From NCBI GenBank assembly GCA_001534745.1, contig CP013997.1, positions 1,798,001 to 1,862,000 of the forward strand: a stretch of DNA of 64,000 nt, in the 5' to 3' direction. The DNA comes from Pseudomonas monteilii (GTDB lineage Bacteria; Pseudomonadota; Gammaproteobacteria; Pseudomonadales; Pseudomonadaceae). Both the position numbers and the translations under genes were made by a program. Shown piece by piece: positions 49,569 to 57,766 of the stretch. The stretch's first letter is position 1, and each line of letters opens with the position of its first letter. The notes under the pieces were generated by a model. It saw only the letters and a program-made list of their open reading frames with translations, was not told the origin of the DNA and made no database searches.

Positions 49569-49664
49569 AGCCATGCCTGCTGACGCGCAAGGCCGCAGGG
49601 CAGCTTGCGGTGGGTCGTCGCGCAATGGGCAGGCCAGGGCAGGCCTGCCCATCCCGCGTCATGC

Positions 49665-49991
49665 TCAAGGCTGGGTGGTGGTGGAGCCGTCGCCGGTGCG
49701 AGCGCCATCCAGGTCGCTGTTGCGCTCCGAGCCCGTGCCTTTCTGACCTGGCAAGCCGGGGTTATCGTGCTCCTGGCGAGCCGGTGGGGAATCGGGGCCG
49801 TTGCCTTGAATGCGCGAGTCCGGGTTGGTCGGCATGGTGTCCTGGGTCGGGTTCAGGGTGCTGTCCACGCCTGGGGTCGGAGCGCCTTTGTGGGGATCGT
49901 CCGGATGGGTCGGGCCGGTGCCGACGGCCATGGCCAGCGGCGAGGCGAGCAGGGCGGCCAGCAGGCAGGTACGGGTCAGGGATCGCTTCAT
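49665..49991 (-). CDS. small secreted Pro/Asp/Gly-rich protein
   Basis: A 108-residue protein. ATG at 49991 is preceded by AAGGAG with 7-nt spacing. A clear signal peptide MKRSLTRTCLLAALLASPLAMA is followed by a mature part with almost no hydrophobic residues: many Pro, Asp, Gly, Asn and Thr (GPTHPDDPHKGAPTPG, ending GDGSTTTQP). It is likely intrinsically disordered and periplasmic. No function is recognised. A longer in-frame opening continues upstream across gluconokinase but is an overlap artefact. Confidence 0.7.
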   Translation of the reverse strand: MKRSLTRTCLLAALLASPLAMAVGTGPTHPDDPHKGAPTPGVDSTLNPTQDTMPTNPDSRIQGNGPDSPPARQEHDNPGLPGQKGTGSERNSDLDGARTGDGSTTTQP

Positions 49992-50113
49992 GGTCAAGCT
50001 CCTTCGAAGACGCATCGCGTACGACGCACGAATCGATGGCCAGGGTGTCCGGCCGGTTACATGATCATTGGTCTCCAGGCACACGGCACGGGTGCCTTCG
50101 GTACGACAGGCGG

Positions 50114-50656
50114 TCATCGGGCACTGTGGTAGGTGGCCTGCGGAGCGGACTTGAGGGTCAGCCAGGCGTCGACCTGATCGGCCAGGGTCGCGGCAGGCTG
50201 CAGGGCATCCAGCACCAGGGTCAGGGGCTCGCCGATTGGCGGCTCGAGCGTGGCGAACTGGCTGTCGATCAGGCTCGGTGCCATGAAGTGGCCCAGCCGC
50301 AAGGTCACCCGTTCGCGCGCGGCGGCCCGGCTCAGCTCGAGAAATACGAAGCCCAAGCCTGGCATCGCCTGGCGCAACGTGTCGCGGTAACGACGCTTGA
50401 GCGCGGAGCAGGCCAGTATGGGCCGTTCGCCGTTGCGTACTGACACCTGCAGCGCCTCGCCTAGGCGTTCCAGCCAGCCGGCCCGGTCGGCATCCTCGAG
50501 CGCGATGCCGGCCTCCATCTTGGCGATGCTCTCGGGGCTGTGATACGCATCGCCTTCGATCATGTGGCCCCCGCTGCGCACCGCAATGGCGGTGCCCACG
50601 CTGCTCTTGCCGCATCCTGAAACGCCCATCACCACGATCGCCGTCAGCGAATCCAT
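50114..50656 (-). CDS. gntK: gluconokinase
   Basis: A 180-residue carbohydrate kinase starting MDSLTAIVVMGVSGCGKSSVG, with an excellent AGGAGG upstream. Walker A is GVSGCGKS. The gluconate-kinase pattern continues with EGDAYHSPESIAKMEAGIAL, ACSALKRRYRDTLR and FLELSRAAARERVTLRLGHFM. It phosphorylates gluconate to 6-phosphogluconate for the Entner-Doudoroff route. The usual gntR/gntP partners are not adjacent here. Confidence 0.95.
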   Translation of the reverse strand: MDSLTAIVVMGVSGCGKSSVGTAIAVRSGGHMIEGDAYHSPESIAKMEAGIALEDADRAGWLERLGEALQVSVRNGERPILACSALKRRYRDTLRQAMPGLGFVFLELSRAAARERVTLRLGHFMAPSLIDSQFATLEPPIGEPLTLVLDALQPAATLADQVDAWLTLKSAPQATYHSAR

Positions 50657-50739
50657 CCTGCCTCCTGTGAAGGTCGCGTGCCTGTGCGTGCGACAACGGG
50701 TGCAGGGCGCGCGTTCCTTGTCAGCGGGCCCCCGTACGC

Positions 50740-50889
50740 TCAGGTAACCCGTTCGGCTGCCAGCCGCTCCAGGTCTTGCTGCAGGCTGCGTACTCGCGCT
50801 TGCAGTCCCTTCAGCGCCACGATGTCCCACGGCAGGGGGCTCTGTTCGAGGGCTTCGCAGTCAGCCACCACGCCACGTGCCCGGATCAT
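50740..50889 (-). pseudogene. out-of-frame C-terminal part of the kinase HPt domain
   Basis: A 49-codon frame, MIRARGVVADCEALEQSPLP onward to AERVT, starts inside the stop region of the sensor kinase (ATGA). It is not an independent gene by content. Joined to the kinase end ALVHRIKGG through one extra G it reads HRIKGGAKMIRARGVVADCEALE, the consensus second half of an HPt domain (HxxKGxA...C..LE). It could still be translated separately by coupling at the ATGA. Confidence 0.75.
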
Positions 50890-53800
50890 CTTGGCCCCCC
50901 TTTGATCCGATGGACCAGCGCACGCGCCGCCTCGGGGTCCGGCGTGTCGCCCAGTCCCAGCAGGGCCTCCAGGTCCTGGGCGTTGCTCTGGGCCAGTTGC
51001 TGGACCAGGCGCAATTCCAGGTGACGATCACCCTGGGTCAGGTGGCGCAACTCGTTCAGGTCAAAGCCGCTGGGCCTGGCGTCGGTGGGGGCTGAGGTGC
51101 CAGGCTCGAGGGGCGCGTCTGTCGCTGCGACCGTCGGCAGATGCAGACGCAGCGTTTGCAGACCGACAGGCTTGAACAGGCAGTCGTCCATGCCACTGTC
51201 GAGACAGCGCTGGCGCTCTTCGGCCTGGGCATTGGCGGTGATGCCCAGGATCCGGCAGGGCGCACGGCCCTGTTCACGCTCCAGCGCCCGCAGGCGTCGC
51301 GTCAAGGCATGACCATCGAGCGCCGGCATGGCGACGTCGGTCAGGACCACGTCGAACAGCTCGGACTGCCAGCGCGCCAGGCCTGCCTGGCCATTCTCGG
51401 CCACGGCCACACGGTGACCCAGGCTGGTCAGTTGCTTTTCCAGCAGCATGAGGTTGGCCGGGTAGTCATCGATCACCAGGACGTGCAGCGCCCGCGCGTC
51501 CGCAGGGCCCGGTGCCGCCTCCATCGCAGGTGCAGGCACGACCGGGGAGGCCGGTTCCAGCACCAGCCGCACGTCGATCTGGGTACCCTCGCCTGGCGCA
51601 CTGCGCAAGTCCAGGCTGCCGCCCATCAGCTCGCACAAGGTACGACTGATCACCAGGCCCAGCCCGGCGCCTTGATGCGCCCCGGGCTGCTCGACCTGGG
51701 CGAACACCGCGAACAGACGTGCCTGGTCAGCCTGGCTGATGCCGATACCGGTGTCGCGCACCTGAAGATGAACCCTCAACGCCTGGCCCTCCAGCGCGTC
51801 CTGCACATCGAGGTACACCTGCACCTGGCCCTGAGGCGTGAACTTGATCGCATTGCTCAGCAGGTTGGACAGCACCTGGCGCACGCGCAGCGGGTCGACC
51901 ATCACCCACGCCGCCAGCGGTGGCCGGTTGACGGTCAACTGCAGGCCTTTGGCCCGCGCACTGACGGTAAAGACCTGGGCGGTCGACTCGACCAGCTTGA
52001 CCAGATCGGTCGGCACCGGGTGCAGGTCCATGTGCCCGGCCTCGATCCGTGAAATGTCGAGGATGTCGCCGATCAACCCCAACAGACCCATGGCCGAGTC
52101 GTGCGCGGTCTGCAGGGCGCGTCGATCGGTGCGGCCTTGTTCGTGCTCCTGCAATGCCATCTCCAGCAGGCCGATGACCGCGTTCATCGGCGTGCGGATC
52201 TCATGGCTCATGATCGCCAGGAAGCTGCTCTTGGCGCGATTGGCCTGTTCGGCGCTGTTCTTGGCCTGCCGCAATTGCTCGAGCAGGTCCCGGCTCAGCG
52301 ACAGCTGGTTCTGCAACGCGTGTTCGGCCGCCGTGCGCTGCTGGATCAACGTGCGCAACCAGGTGTTCCACAGCAGCACGCCGATCAGCAGCAGGCCTGA
52401 CAGGACCAGCACCCACAAGGCCAGCGTGCGGTAATCGTGCCAGGGGTTGGCATTGACCAGGGCCGTGCTGCGCCAGGGGCCGAACAGGGCATCGAGCTCT
52501 TCAGGGGACGTGCCAAGCAGCGTCTTGTCCAGGATCGAACGCAGGGTCGGCTGTGTCGGCCCCACGGCGAAGGCCGCAGTGGCCGGCTCGTCGCCATACA
52601 GCGAGGCGATCTGCAGGCGTCCCTTGAACAGGCGACCGATGAGGTAGCTGGCATTGACCTGCGAACTCAAGGTCGCATCTGCCTTGCCAGTGGCCACCGC
52701 CTCGAACATGCGCAACGGGTTTTCCACCTCCACGACACGGGCGCTAGGGTGACGGGCCAGCAGCGCGTCCTTGAGCGGTGAGCCACGCAGGAGCGCCACC
52801 CGTTGTCCGGCCAGTGTCGTCTCGGACAGGGCCGTGCCGGTCCGGGTGACCACCACGCGCGGGCTGACCAGGTAAGGGCGTGTGTACAGCAGGCGCGAGG
52901 CCCGATCATCGCCATAGCCCAGTGCACCGATCACCTCGGCCTCGCCGCGGGCCACCTGCTCGACCATGGTTTGCACCGAGTCGCGTGCCTCGATCTCGAA
53001 ACGCAGGCCTGTACGACGACCGATGTGCGCCAGCAAGTCGACGGTCATGCCGTTCAGGCGTCGATCTTCGTCTTCCAGGGCCAGCGGCGGCAGCGTGGGG
53101 GTCATCAGGACCTTGACCGTCGGGTGCGCGGCGATCCAGCGGCGTTCCTGTTCGGTCAGCGTGGCCGCGTGCTGCTCGAGCAGGGTACGCGTGGTACCAC
53201 TGGTCCAGCGTCGCAGGATGTTGAGGCGTTCGCTGTCACCGATGGCCTGCAGCGCCTGGTCGAGCAGCCGAAGCAAGGTCGCCTCGCGGCGGTCCACGGC
53301 AAAGGCGAAGGACTCGCGAGGCGTCTGCACGAAGTGGTCGATGCGCAATTGGCCCAGGTAGTTCTTGGTGATCATGAAATCGCTGCTGATGACATCGCCC
53401 AGGTAGGCATCGGCCTGCCCGAACAGCACGGCCGACAGCCCGGCAAGGGTCGAGCTGACCGGCATCAAGCTCGCCTCGGGGTAGAGCGCACGCACCCGTT
53501 CCTGGGGCAGGTAGTGGTCGACCATCGCCAGGCGCAGTCCAGCCAGCGTGTGCCCTGTGCCCAGGGGGCGAGCGGGGGTGCTGACGATCACGGGCAGGTC
53601 ATCGGCATAGGCCTGGCTCAGGGCCAGATCGGCATCCGCGGCCTCGAAACCGTTGGAGCTGCCCAGCAGGTCGATCTGGCCGGCGTGCAAGGCCGCAAGC
53701 GCCTGTCGGCGGTCATCGAAGCGCCGCACCTGGATCGGGATGCCGAGCAGTTGGCTGACCAGGCCGGCGTAGTCGGCGCTGATGCCTTCGTAGTCGAGGG

Positions 53801-54017
53801 GGCTGACATTGATGTCGAAGGGCGGGTAATCGGGTCTTGAGCTACCCAGGATCAAGGCTTTGCGCTGCGTCAGCCACTGCCGGTCGGCTTCGCGGATCGA
53901 CAGCGGTTGGCTGACGCTGAGTGAACGTGACAGCAATTGACGTGGTTCGGATGCATGGGCCCCGGTGGCGTATCCGCCCATGAGCACGCACGTGATCAAC
54001 AGGATCAGGGCGTTCAA
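50886..54017 (-). CDS. BvgS/EvgS-like hybrid sensor kinase, truncated in its HPt domain
   Basis: A 1043-residue kinase from a TTG start that supplies a signal peptide (NALILLITCVLMGGYATGAHA). Two Venus-flytrap domains (about 40-265 and 285-510) precede a membrane helix (ALWVLVLSGLLLIGVLLW). Then come HisKA with His605 in MSHEIRTPMNAVIG, HATPase (VRDTGIGIS, GAGLGLVISRTL), a receiver with Asp894 in VVLTDVAMPALDG, and an HPt domain with His1036 in ALVHRIKGG. The frame stops 7 residues after His1036, at a run of six G; one more G would restore the rest of HPt. As read, the phosphorelay may be impaired. Confidence 0.88.
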   Translation of the reverse strand: MNALILLITCVLMGGYATGAHASEPRQLLSRSLSVSQPLSIREADRQWLTQRKALILGSSRPDYPPFDINVSPLDYEGISADYAGLVSQLLGIPIQVRRFDDRRQALAALHAGQIDLLGSSNGFEAADADLALSQAYADDLPVIVSTPARPLGTGHTLAGLRLAMVDHYLPQERVRALYPEASLMPVSSTLAGLSAVLFGQADAYLGDVISSDFMITKNYLGQLRIDHFVQTPRESFAFAVDRREATLLRLLDQALQAIGDSERLNILRRWTSGTTRTLLEQHAATLTEQERRWIAAHPTVKVLMTPTLPPLALEDEDRRLNGMTVDLLAHIGRRTGLRFEIEARDSVQTMVEQVARGEAEVIGALGYGDDRASRLLYTRPYLVSPRVVVTRTGTALSETTLAGQRVALLRGSPLKDALLARHPSARVVEVENPLRMFEAVATGKADATLSSQVNASYLIGRLFKGRLQIASLYGDEPATAAFAVGPTQPTLRSILDKTLLGTSPEELDALFGPWRSTALVNANPWHDYRTLALWVLVLSGLLLIGVLLWNTWLRTLIQQRTAAEHALQNQLSLSRDLLEQLRQAKNSAEQANRAKSSFLAIMSHEIRTPMNAVIGLLEMALQEHEQGRTDRRALQTAHDSAMGLLGLIGDILDISRIEAGHMDLHPVPTDLVKLVESTAQVFTVSARAKGLQLTVNRPPLAAWVMVDPLRVRQVLSNLLSNAIKFTPQGQVQVYLDVQDALEGQALRVHLQVRDTGIGISQADQARLFAVFAQVEQPGAHQGAGLGLVISRTLCELMGGSLDLRSAPGEGTQIDVRLVLEPASPVVPAPAMEAAPGPADARALHVLVIDDYPANLMLLEKQLTSLGHRVAVAENGQAGLARWQSELFDVVLTDVAMPALDGHALTRRLRALEREQGRAPCRILGITANAQAEERQRCLDSGMDDCLFKPVGLQTLRLHLPTVAATDAPLEPGTSAPTDARPSGFDLNELRHLTQGDRHLELRLVQQLAQSNAQDLEALLGLGDTPDPEAARALVHRIKGGPR

Positions 54018-54020
54018 GGC

Positions 54021-54635
54021 TCAGGCGACCTGGTTGCGCTTGGCCAGGTCGACCATTTCCACCAGCGATTCGGTCTTGAGCTTTTCCATGATGCGCCCGC
54101 GATAGGTGCTGATGGTCTTGGCACTCAGGTTCATGCTTTCGCCGATGCTCTTGTTGTTCTCACCGCGTGACAGGCGTCGCAGGACTTCCATCTCGCGGTT
54201 CGACAGATAGCCCAGGCGCACGGTCTCGCTTTCCAGCGTGTGGCTGTTGACCGACAGTTGCGGGAAGGTCGAATAGCCCTTGACCATGGCCTTGAGCGCG
54301 AAGATCACCGAGTCGAGGTCTTCGTTCTTGTTGACGAACGCCGCGATGCCGGCATCCAGGCAGCGTCGCACGAACAGGTCGGCCGGTTGCCCGCTGAGCA
54401 CCATGATGCGCGGCGGTGCGTCGAACAGTTTCAGGCGCTTGATCACCTCCATCCCATCCAGGCCTGGCATGCCGATGTCCAGGATCACCACGTCCGGGGC
54501 GAGGCGACGCGCCATCTGCACGGCGTCAGTGCCATTTTCCGCCTCGCCCACCACGATGAAGCGTTCACGTTCGAGCAACATGCGCAAGGCCAGACGTACC
54601 GTAGGATGGTCGTCCACTATCAATACAGTTGTCAT
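54021..54635 (-). CDS. BvgA/EvgA-like LuxR-family response regulator
   Basis: A 204-residue regulator. The receiver has acidic residues in VDDHPTVRLAL, phosphoacceptor Asp in VVILDIGMPGLDG and the switch region MVLSGQPADLF. The C-terminal LuxR-type helix-turn-helix is LSNREMEVLRRLSRGENNKSIGESMNLSAKTISTYRGRIMEKL. It precedes the BvgS-like kinase by 3 nt, so they form one operon with the regulator first, as in bvgAS and evgAS. A perfect inverted TTCCTAC repeat just upstream suggests autoregulation. Confidence 0.93.
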   Translation of the reverse strand: MTTVLIVDDHPTVRLALRMLLERERFIVVGEAENGTDAVQMARRLAPDVVILDIGMPGLDGMEVIKRLKLFDAPPRIMVLSGQPADLFVRRCLDAGIAAFVNKNEDLDSVIFALKAMVKGYSTFPQLSVNSHTLESETVRLGYLSNREMEVLRRLSRGENNKSIGESMNLSAKTISTYRGRIMEKLKTESLVEMVDLAKRNQVA

Positions 54636-54664
54636 CAGAAACTCCTGCTAGAAATGGGTCCGAT

Positions 54665-54682
54665 TTCCTACAGCCGTAGGAA
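54665..54682. promoter_or_regulatory. BvgA-like inverted heptad before the regulator
   Basis: TTCCTAC-AGCC-GTAGGAA is a perfect 7-4-7 inverted repeat, 30 nt ahead of the regulator start. It resembles the BvgA heptad TTTCCTA. A further half-site TTCCTAC lies at 54791-54797, and a second inverted pair CTGTC/GACAG at 54688-54707. Confidence 0.6.
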
Positions 54683-54861
54683 CCGTTCTGTCAGCAAAAG
54701 CCGACAGCGGCGGCACAATACGTGGAACATCAGGGGGTTCGTAATAGGCAGTATAGGGGTGTGGAAAAAAGCAGACAGAGTTGTTGAGAATTCCTACATC
54801 GCCTTTTGAAGTGGGCGATGTGAACGGGGCATTCAGGCCATGGGCGCTTCGGACCGAAGGG

Positions 54862-55608
54862 TCAAGGTCTGTACAGATGCGCATGCCCGGCCCGGTACAG
54901 CGCCGACTCGGCAAACGGCGCATCCCCCAGCACATGCCCCACCAGAATCAAGGCCGTGCGCCGGAAGCCCTTGGCGTCCACCTGCGCCACGATATCTGCC
55001 AAGGTGCCGCGCACCCAGTCCTGGTCGGGCCAGGTGGCGCGGTGCACCACGGCCACCGGGCAGTCGGCCCCGTACGCCGGCAGCAGCTCGTCGACGATGC
55101 GCGGCAGGTTGCGTACGCCCAGGTGAATGGCCAGGGTGCTGCGGTGCCGGGCCAGGTCGGCCAGAGCTTCGCCTTCAGGCATGGGCGACGTATCGCCGTA
55201 GCGGGTGAGGATGACCGTCTGGGCGATGTCCGGCAGGGTCAGCTCGCAGCCCAGCAACGCCGCGCTGGCGGCGGTGGCGGTCACGCCGGGGATGATCTGG
55301 TAGTCGATGCCCAGGGCACGCAGGTGCCGGATCTGTTCGCCGATGGCACCATACAGGCTGGGGTCGCCGCTGTGCACCCGCGCCACGTCCAGGCCTCGGG
55401 CATGGGCGTCGGCGATGGCGTCGATGATCTGCGTCAGGTGCAGCTCGGCGCTGTTGATCACCTGCGTGGCCCGGTGACCGTCGAGTACGCCAGGCGGCAC
55501 CAGCGAGCCGGCGTAGATGATCACCGGGCACTGGCGAATGAGGCGCTGGCCCTTGACCGTGATCAGCTCGGGGTCGCCTGGGCCGGCGCCAATGAAATAC
55601 ACCGTCAT
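54862..55608 (-). CDS. cobM: precorrin-4 C11-methyltransferase
   Basis: A 248-residue SAM-dependent methyltransferase of the tetrapyrrole family. The start MTVYFIGAGPGDPELITVKG contains the N-terminal GAGPGDPELIT motif; an upstream extension overlaps cobE and is ignored. Other motifs are VHSGDPSLYGA, IPGVTATAASAALLGCELTLP and VILTRYGDTSPMPEGE, the last being typical of CobM. It methylates precorrin-4 at C-11 in cobalamin ring synthesis. It is the last gene of the riboswitch-controlled leftward operon. Confidence 0.96.
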   Translation of the reverse strand: MTVYFIGAGPGDPELITVKGQRLIRQCPVIIYAGSLVPPGVLDGHRATQVINSAELHLTQIIDAIADAHARGLDVARVHSGDPSLYGAIGEQIRHLRALGIDYQIIPGVTATAASAALLGCELTLPDIAQTVILTRYGDTSPMPEGEALADLARHRSTLAIHLGVRNLPRIVDELLPAYGADCPVAVVHRATWPDQDWVRGTLADIVAQVDAKGFRRTALILVGHVLGDAPFAESALYRAGHAHLYRP

Positions 55609-55633
55609 GCGGGATCCTTGCGAAAAACGCCGA

Positions 55634-56056
55634 TTATCCCGCAAAGATGGGGTGGCACGCCATGGCCAAGGTCGCCTGGGCACTGCTCACGCGTGGCACG
55701 ATCAACCGGGCGCTGCCGCTGTGGTGGTGGGCCAGGGCCAGGGCCGCGCTTTCGGCGACGCCCCAGCAGCCGGTCGCACGCCAGGCAGCCGGTGAGCGAT
55801 GCGTGAGCTGAGGTTCGAAGGCGTGCAGCGCGTGAGGCTCGAAGCAGCGCAAGGGCAGGGCAAGCCGTTCGGCGAGGGCGCGCAGTCCCGGCTCGTCGGC
55901 CTTGAGGGTGAGGCTGGCGAGCCCTGCCAGTCGGGCGACCGGCCAGCCCCGGGCCTGCAAGGTCTGCATCAGCAGCAGGGCCAGCTCATCGACCGAACAG
56001 CCCCGTCGGCAACCCAGGCCGACGAACAGCGGCGGGGCTGTTCGGTCGTGCGTCAT
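55634..56056 (-). CDS. cobE: CobE / CbiG C-terminal-domain protein
   Basis: A 140-residue protein of the CobE/GbiG-C (CbiG C-terminal) family. It shows FVGLGCRRGCSVDEL at the N-terminus, LASLTLKADEPGLRALAERL in the middle and a GVAESAALALA segment. CobE is needed for aerobic cobalamin synthesis in Pseudomonas but its exact step is unclear. Its start overlaps the cbtA stop (ATGA) and cobM follows after 25 nt. Confidence 0.88.
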   Translation of the reverse strand: MTHDRTAPPLFVGLGCRRGCSVDELALLLMQTLQARGWPVARLAGLASLTLKADEPGLRALAERLALPLRCFEPHALHAFEPQLTHRSPAAWRATGCWGVAESAALALAHHHSGSARLIVPRVSSAQATLAMACHPIFAG

Positions 56057-56736
56057 CCGCGCTGACGACCGCGGTACAGCCAGGCGCTGAGCAGGCCGAG
56101 GGCTGCCCAGAACAGCGCGTTGGTGGCCCAGGAGGCCAGCTTGAACTGCTGCGCCAGCGCCTCGGGTGCCAGGCTTTCATGCACGTCGGGCTGCGGAGCG
56201 CCGATGACGTGAGGCAGCACCAGCAGGGCGAGCGCGATCGGCTTGAAGAGCCAGTGCCGCGTGAATGCCAGCAGTGCCAGGCCCACGGCGGTCGCGGCGG
56301 CGGTGCCGATCCACCAGGCCTGGCGCTGGGCCAGGTCTGCGGCAGCGGTACCGGGCAGTTCGGGGGGCAGGCCCAGGGTGGGCGCCAGGCAGAACACCGC
56401 AAAGCCCGCCAGGCCCCAGGCCAGGCCGGTGCGGACCCGGGCTGGCTCGCGCAGGCTGTAGAGCCCGGCCAGCAGCAGCGCGAAGCCGACGGCGACCACC
56501 AGGTTGCCGCCAGTGGTCGACAGCACACGCTGCCAGCCATCCTCGGGCGACCAGGCTTCGTCGTCATGCGTGTGCGCCGCCACGGCGCCCTCGGCGGTAT
56601 GCACGTGGGGCTCGGCGTGCTCGTAGGTTTCTGCCTCGAGGATCAAGGGCGTGACCATCAGGCTTTGCAGCGCCGTCAGCAACAGGGCGGCGAGCAGGCC
56701 GCTGAAGGCGGCGGTGCGGGCGATACGCGTGATCAT
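56053..56736 (-). CDS. cbtA: CbtA, predicted cobalt transporter subunit
   Basis: A 227-residue membrane protein starting MITRIARTAAFSGLLAALLL; a longer in-frame opening crosses cbtB and the riboswitch and is not real. About five membrane segments are visible. A His/Glu-rich loop, ETYEHAEPHVHTAEGAVAAH, lies after the first, likely facing the periplasm and binding metal. GIGAPQPD-type sequence is present as VIGAPQPDVHESLAPEALA. CbtA with CbtB is a predicted cobalt importer under B12 riboswitch control. Confidence 0.92.
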   Translation of the reverse strand: MITRIARTAAFSGLLAALLLTALQSLMVTPLILEAETYEHAEPHVHTAEGAVAAHTHDDEAWSPEDGWQRVLSTTGGNLVVAVGFALLLAGLYSLREPARVRTGLAWGLAGFAVFCLAPTLGLPPELPGTAAADLAQRQAWWIGTAAATAVGLALLAFTRHWLFKPIALALLVLPHVIGAPQPDVHESLAPEALAQQFKLASWATNALFWAALGLLSAWLYRGRQRG

Positions 56737-56746
56737 GCGAAAGGCC

Positions 56747-56932
56747 TCAGTGGCAGGGGAAGGCCGCGCTGTGGCGCGTATCGTGGGCGGCATTGTGGAC
56801 CGCGTCGATGTGCGAGAAGCCGGCGAACCAGACCAGCGCCAGGCCAAGCAGGCCGGCACCGGTGGCGATGACCAGGCGCTGGGTGAGGCTGGCTGGCCGC
56901 ACGAGGCTGGAAGGGGTGAGAGTCGAAGCCAT
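56747..56932 (-). CDS. cbtB: CbtB, small predicted cobalt transporter subunit
   Basis: A 61-residue protein with one membrane helix (VIATGAGLLGLALVWFAGF) and the CbtB C-terminal His motif: HIDAVHNAAHDTRHS and a final CH. It lies 10 nt before cbtA. The conserved histidines are presumed cobalt ligands. It is the first gene after the leftward cobalamin riboswitch. Confidence 0.93.
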   Translation of the reverse strand: MASTLTPSSLVRPASLTQRLVIATGAGLLGLALVWFAGFSHIDAVHNAAHDTRHSAAFPCH

Positions 56933-57089
56933 GGACGCGTTCCTCTGCTACGGATGAGGGCGAACAGGCACGCGTCATGGGCCCTTCGAGCCCGTCGGCC
57001 GGTGCGCGAGCGCCAAGCGGCGCCCGAGGTCAGGCTCGGGGCGAATCCGGGATCATGCGACAGCGCCCGCCCACCGCGGGGTGTTTTCA

Positions 57090-57285
57090 GGCGTGAGGCC
57101 GGTCTCCGGGCTGACGAGCGAGAGCAGGCTCTCCTGGCACGCATCGCCTTCCCAGGCCTGAAGGGCCCAGTGGCACATGACGCATGGCTCGCATACCGTT
57201 GCGGGGGCAGCACCGGCCTTGTCGTGGCCCCGTGAAGAGCCCGCGACGCACCGGTTTCCCGTTTCACCCCGAGTGGGGCACCTTA
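57090..57285 (-). ncRNA. cobalamin riboswitch controlling cbtB-cbtA-cobE-cobM
   Basis: Read on the minus strand this has, in order, GGTGCC, GGTGAAACGGGAA, CCGGTGC, the conserved GCTGCCCCCGCAAC core (about 57200-57213), CCACTG with GGGAAGGCG, and the B12 box GTCAGCCCGGAGACCGGCC (about 57097-57115). All expected elements are present in the right order. It lies about 150-350 nt upstream of cbtB, so cobalamin would switch off cobalt uptake and late ring synthesis. Confidence 0.93.
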
Positions 57286-57489
57286 CGCAGACTCGTAGGA
57301 AAGCATGCGCGATCAGGAGCGTCAATGACCGCCTGAAGTGCCGACGCATCGACGAGGGGTGTCGGCGTTCGGCACGGTGGCGGTTGACCGCTTGCCAGGC
57401 ACTGCGTAGCCTTGCCGGTTCGAGGTTCCTCGACTGCCACTTCAGCGTTGGCGTGCATGCGTCGCTCCAGGCCATTGGTCGTTCGACGC

Positions 57490-57662
57490 TGCATCCTTCG
57501 TCCGGCCGGATCGGGGCTAAGACGGGAACGCGGTCAAAGGCCGCGGCTGCCCCCGCAACTGTAGACACCCCAAGGACGACACGGCCACTGCGCGCGACGC
57601 GGGAAGGCGTCGTCCGGCCAGCTTCGGGCTGGCAGGGTGCAAGCCAGGAGACCTGCCTCGAG
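57490..57662 (+). ncRNA. cobalamin riboswitch controlling cobW-cobN
   Basis: On the plus strand: GACGGGAACGCGG, the core GGCTGCCCCCGCAACTGTA (57545-57563), CCACTGCGC with GGGAAGGCG, and the B12 box AAGCCAGGAGACCTGCC (57641-57657). It lies about 105 nt before cobW. It is a second full aptamer, independent of the divergent one at 57090-57285. Promoters for both should lie between about 57286 and 57490. Confidence 0.93.
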
Positions 57663-57766
57663 ACGTTTGCGACTTCAACCGGGCGGGGTGTCCCGGTGGC
57701 GAGCCAGCCTGGCCAGAGGCCCGTGCTGTCGTCCCGCATGCCCGCCATCCTGCCAAGGGCATTGAC

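Noticed and set aside
49992..50696. N-terminal extension of the small secreted protein through gluconokinase
   Set aside because: It overlaps gntK in another frame. The signal peptide and AAGGAG mark the true start at 49991.
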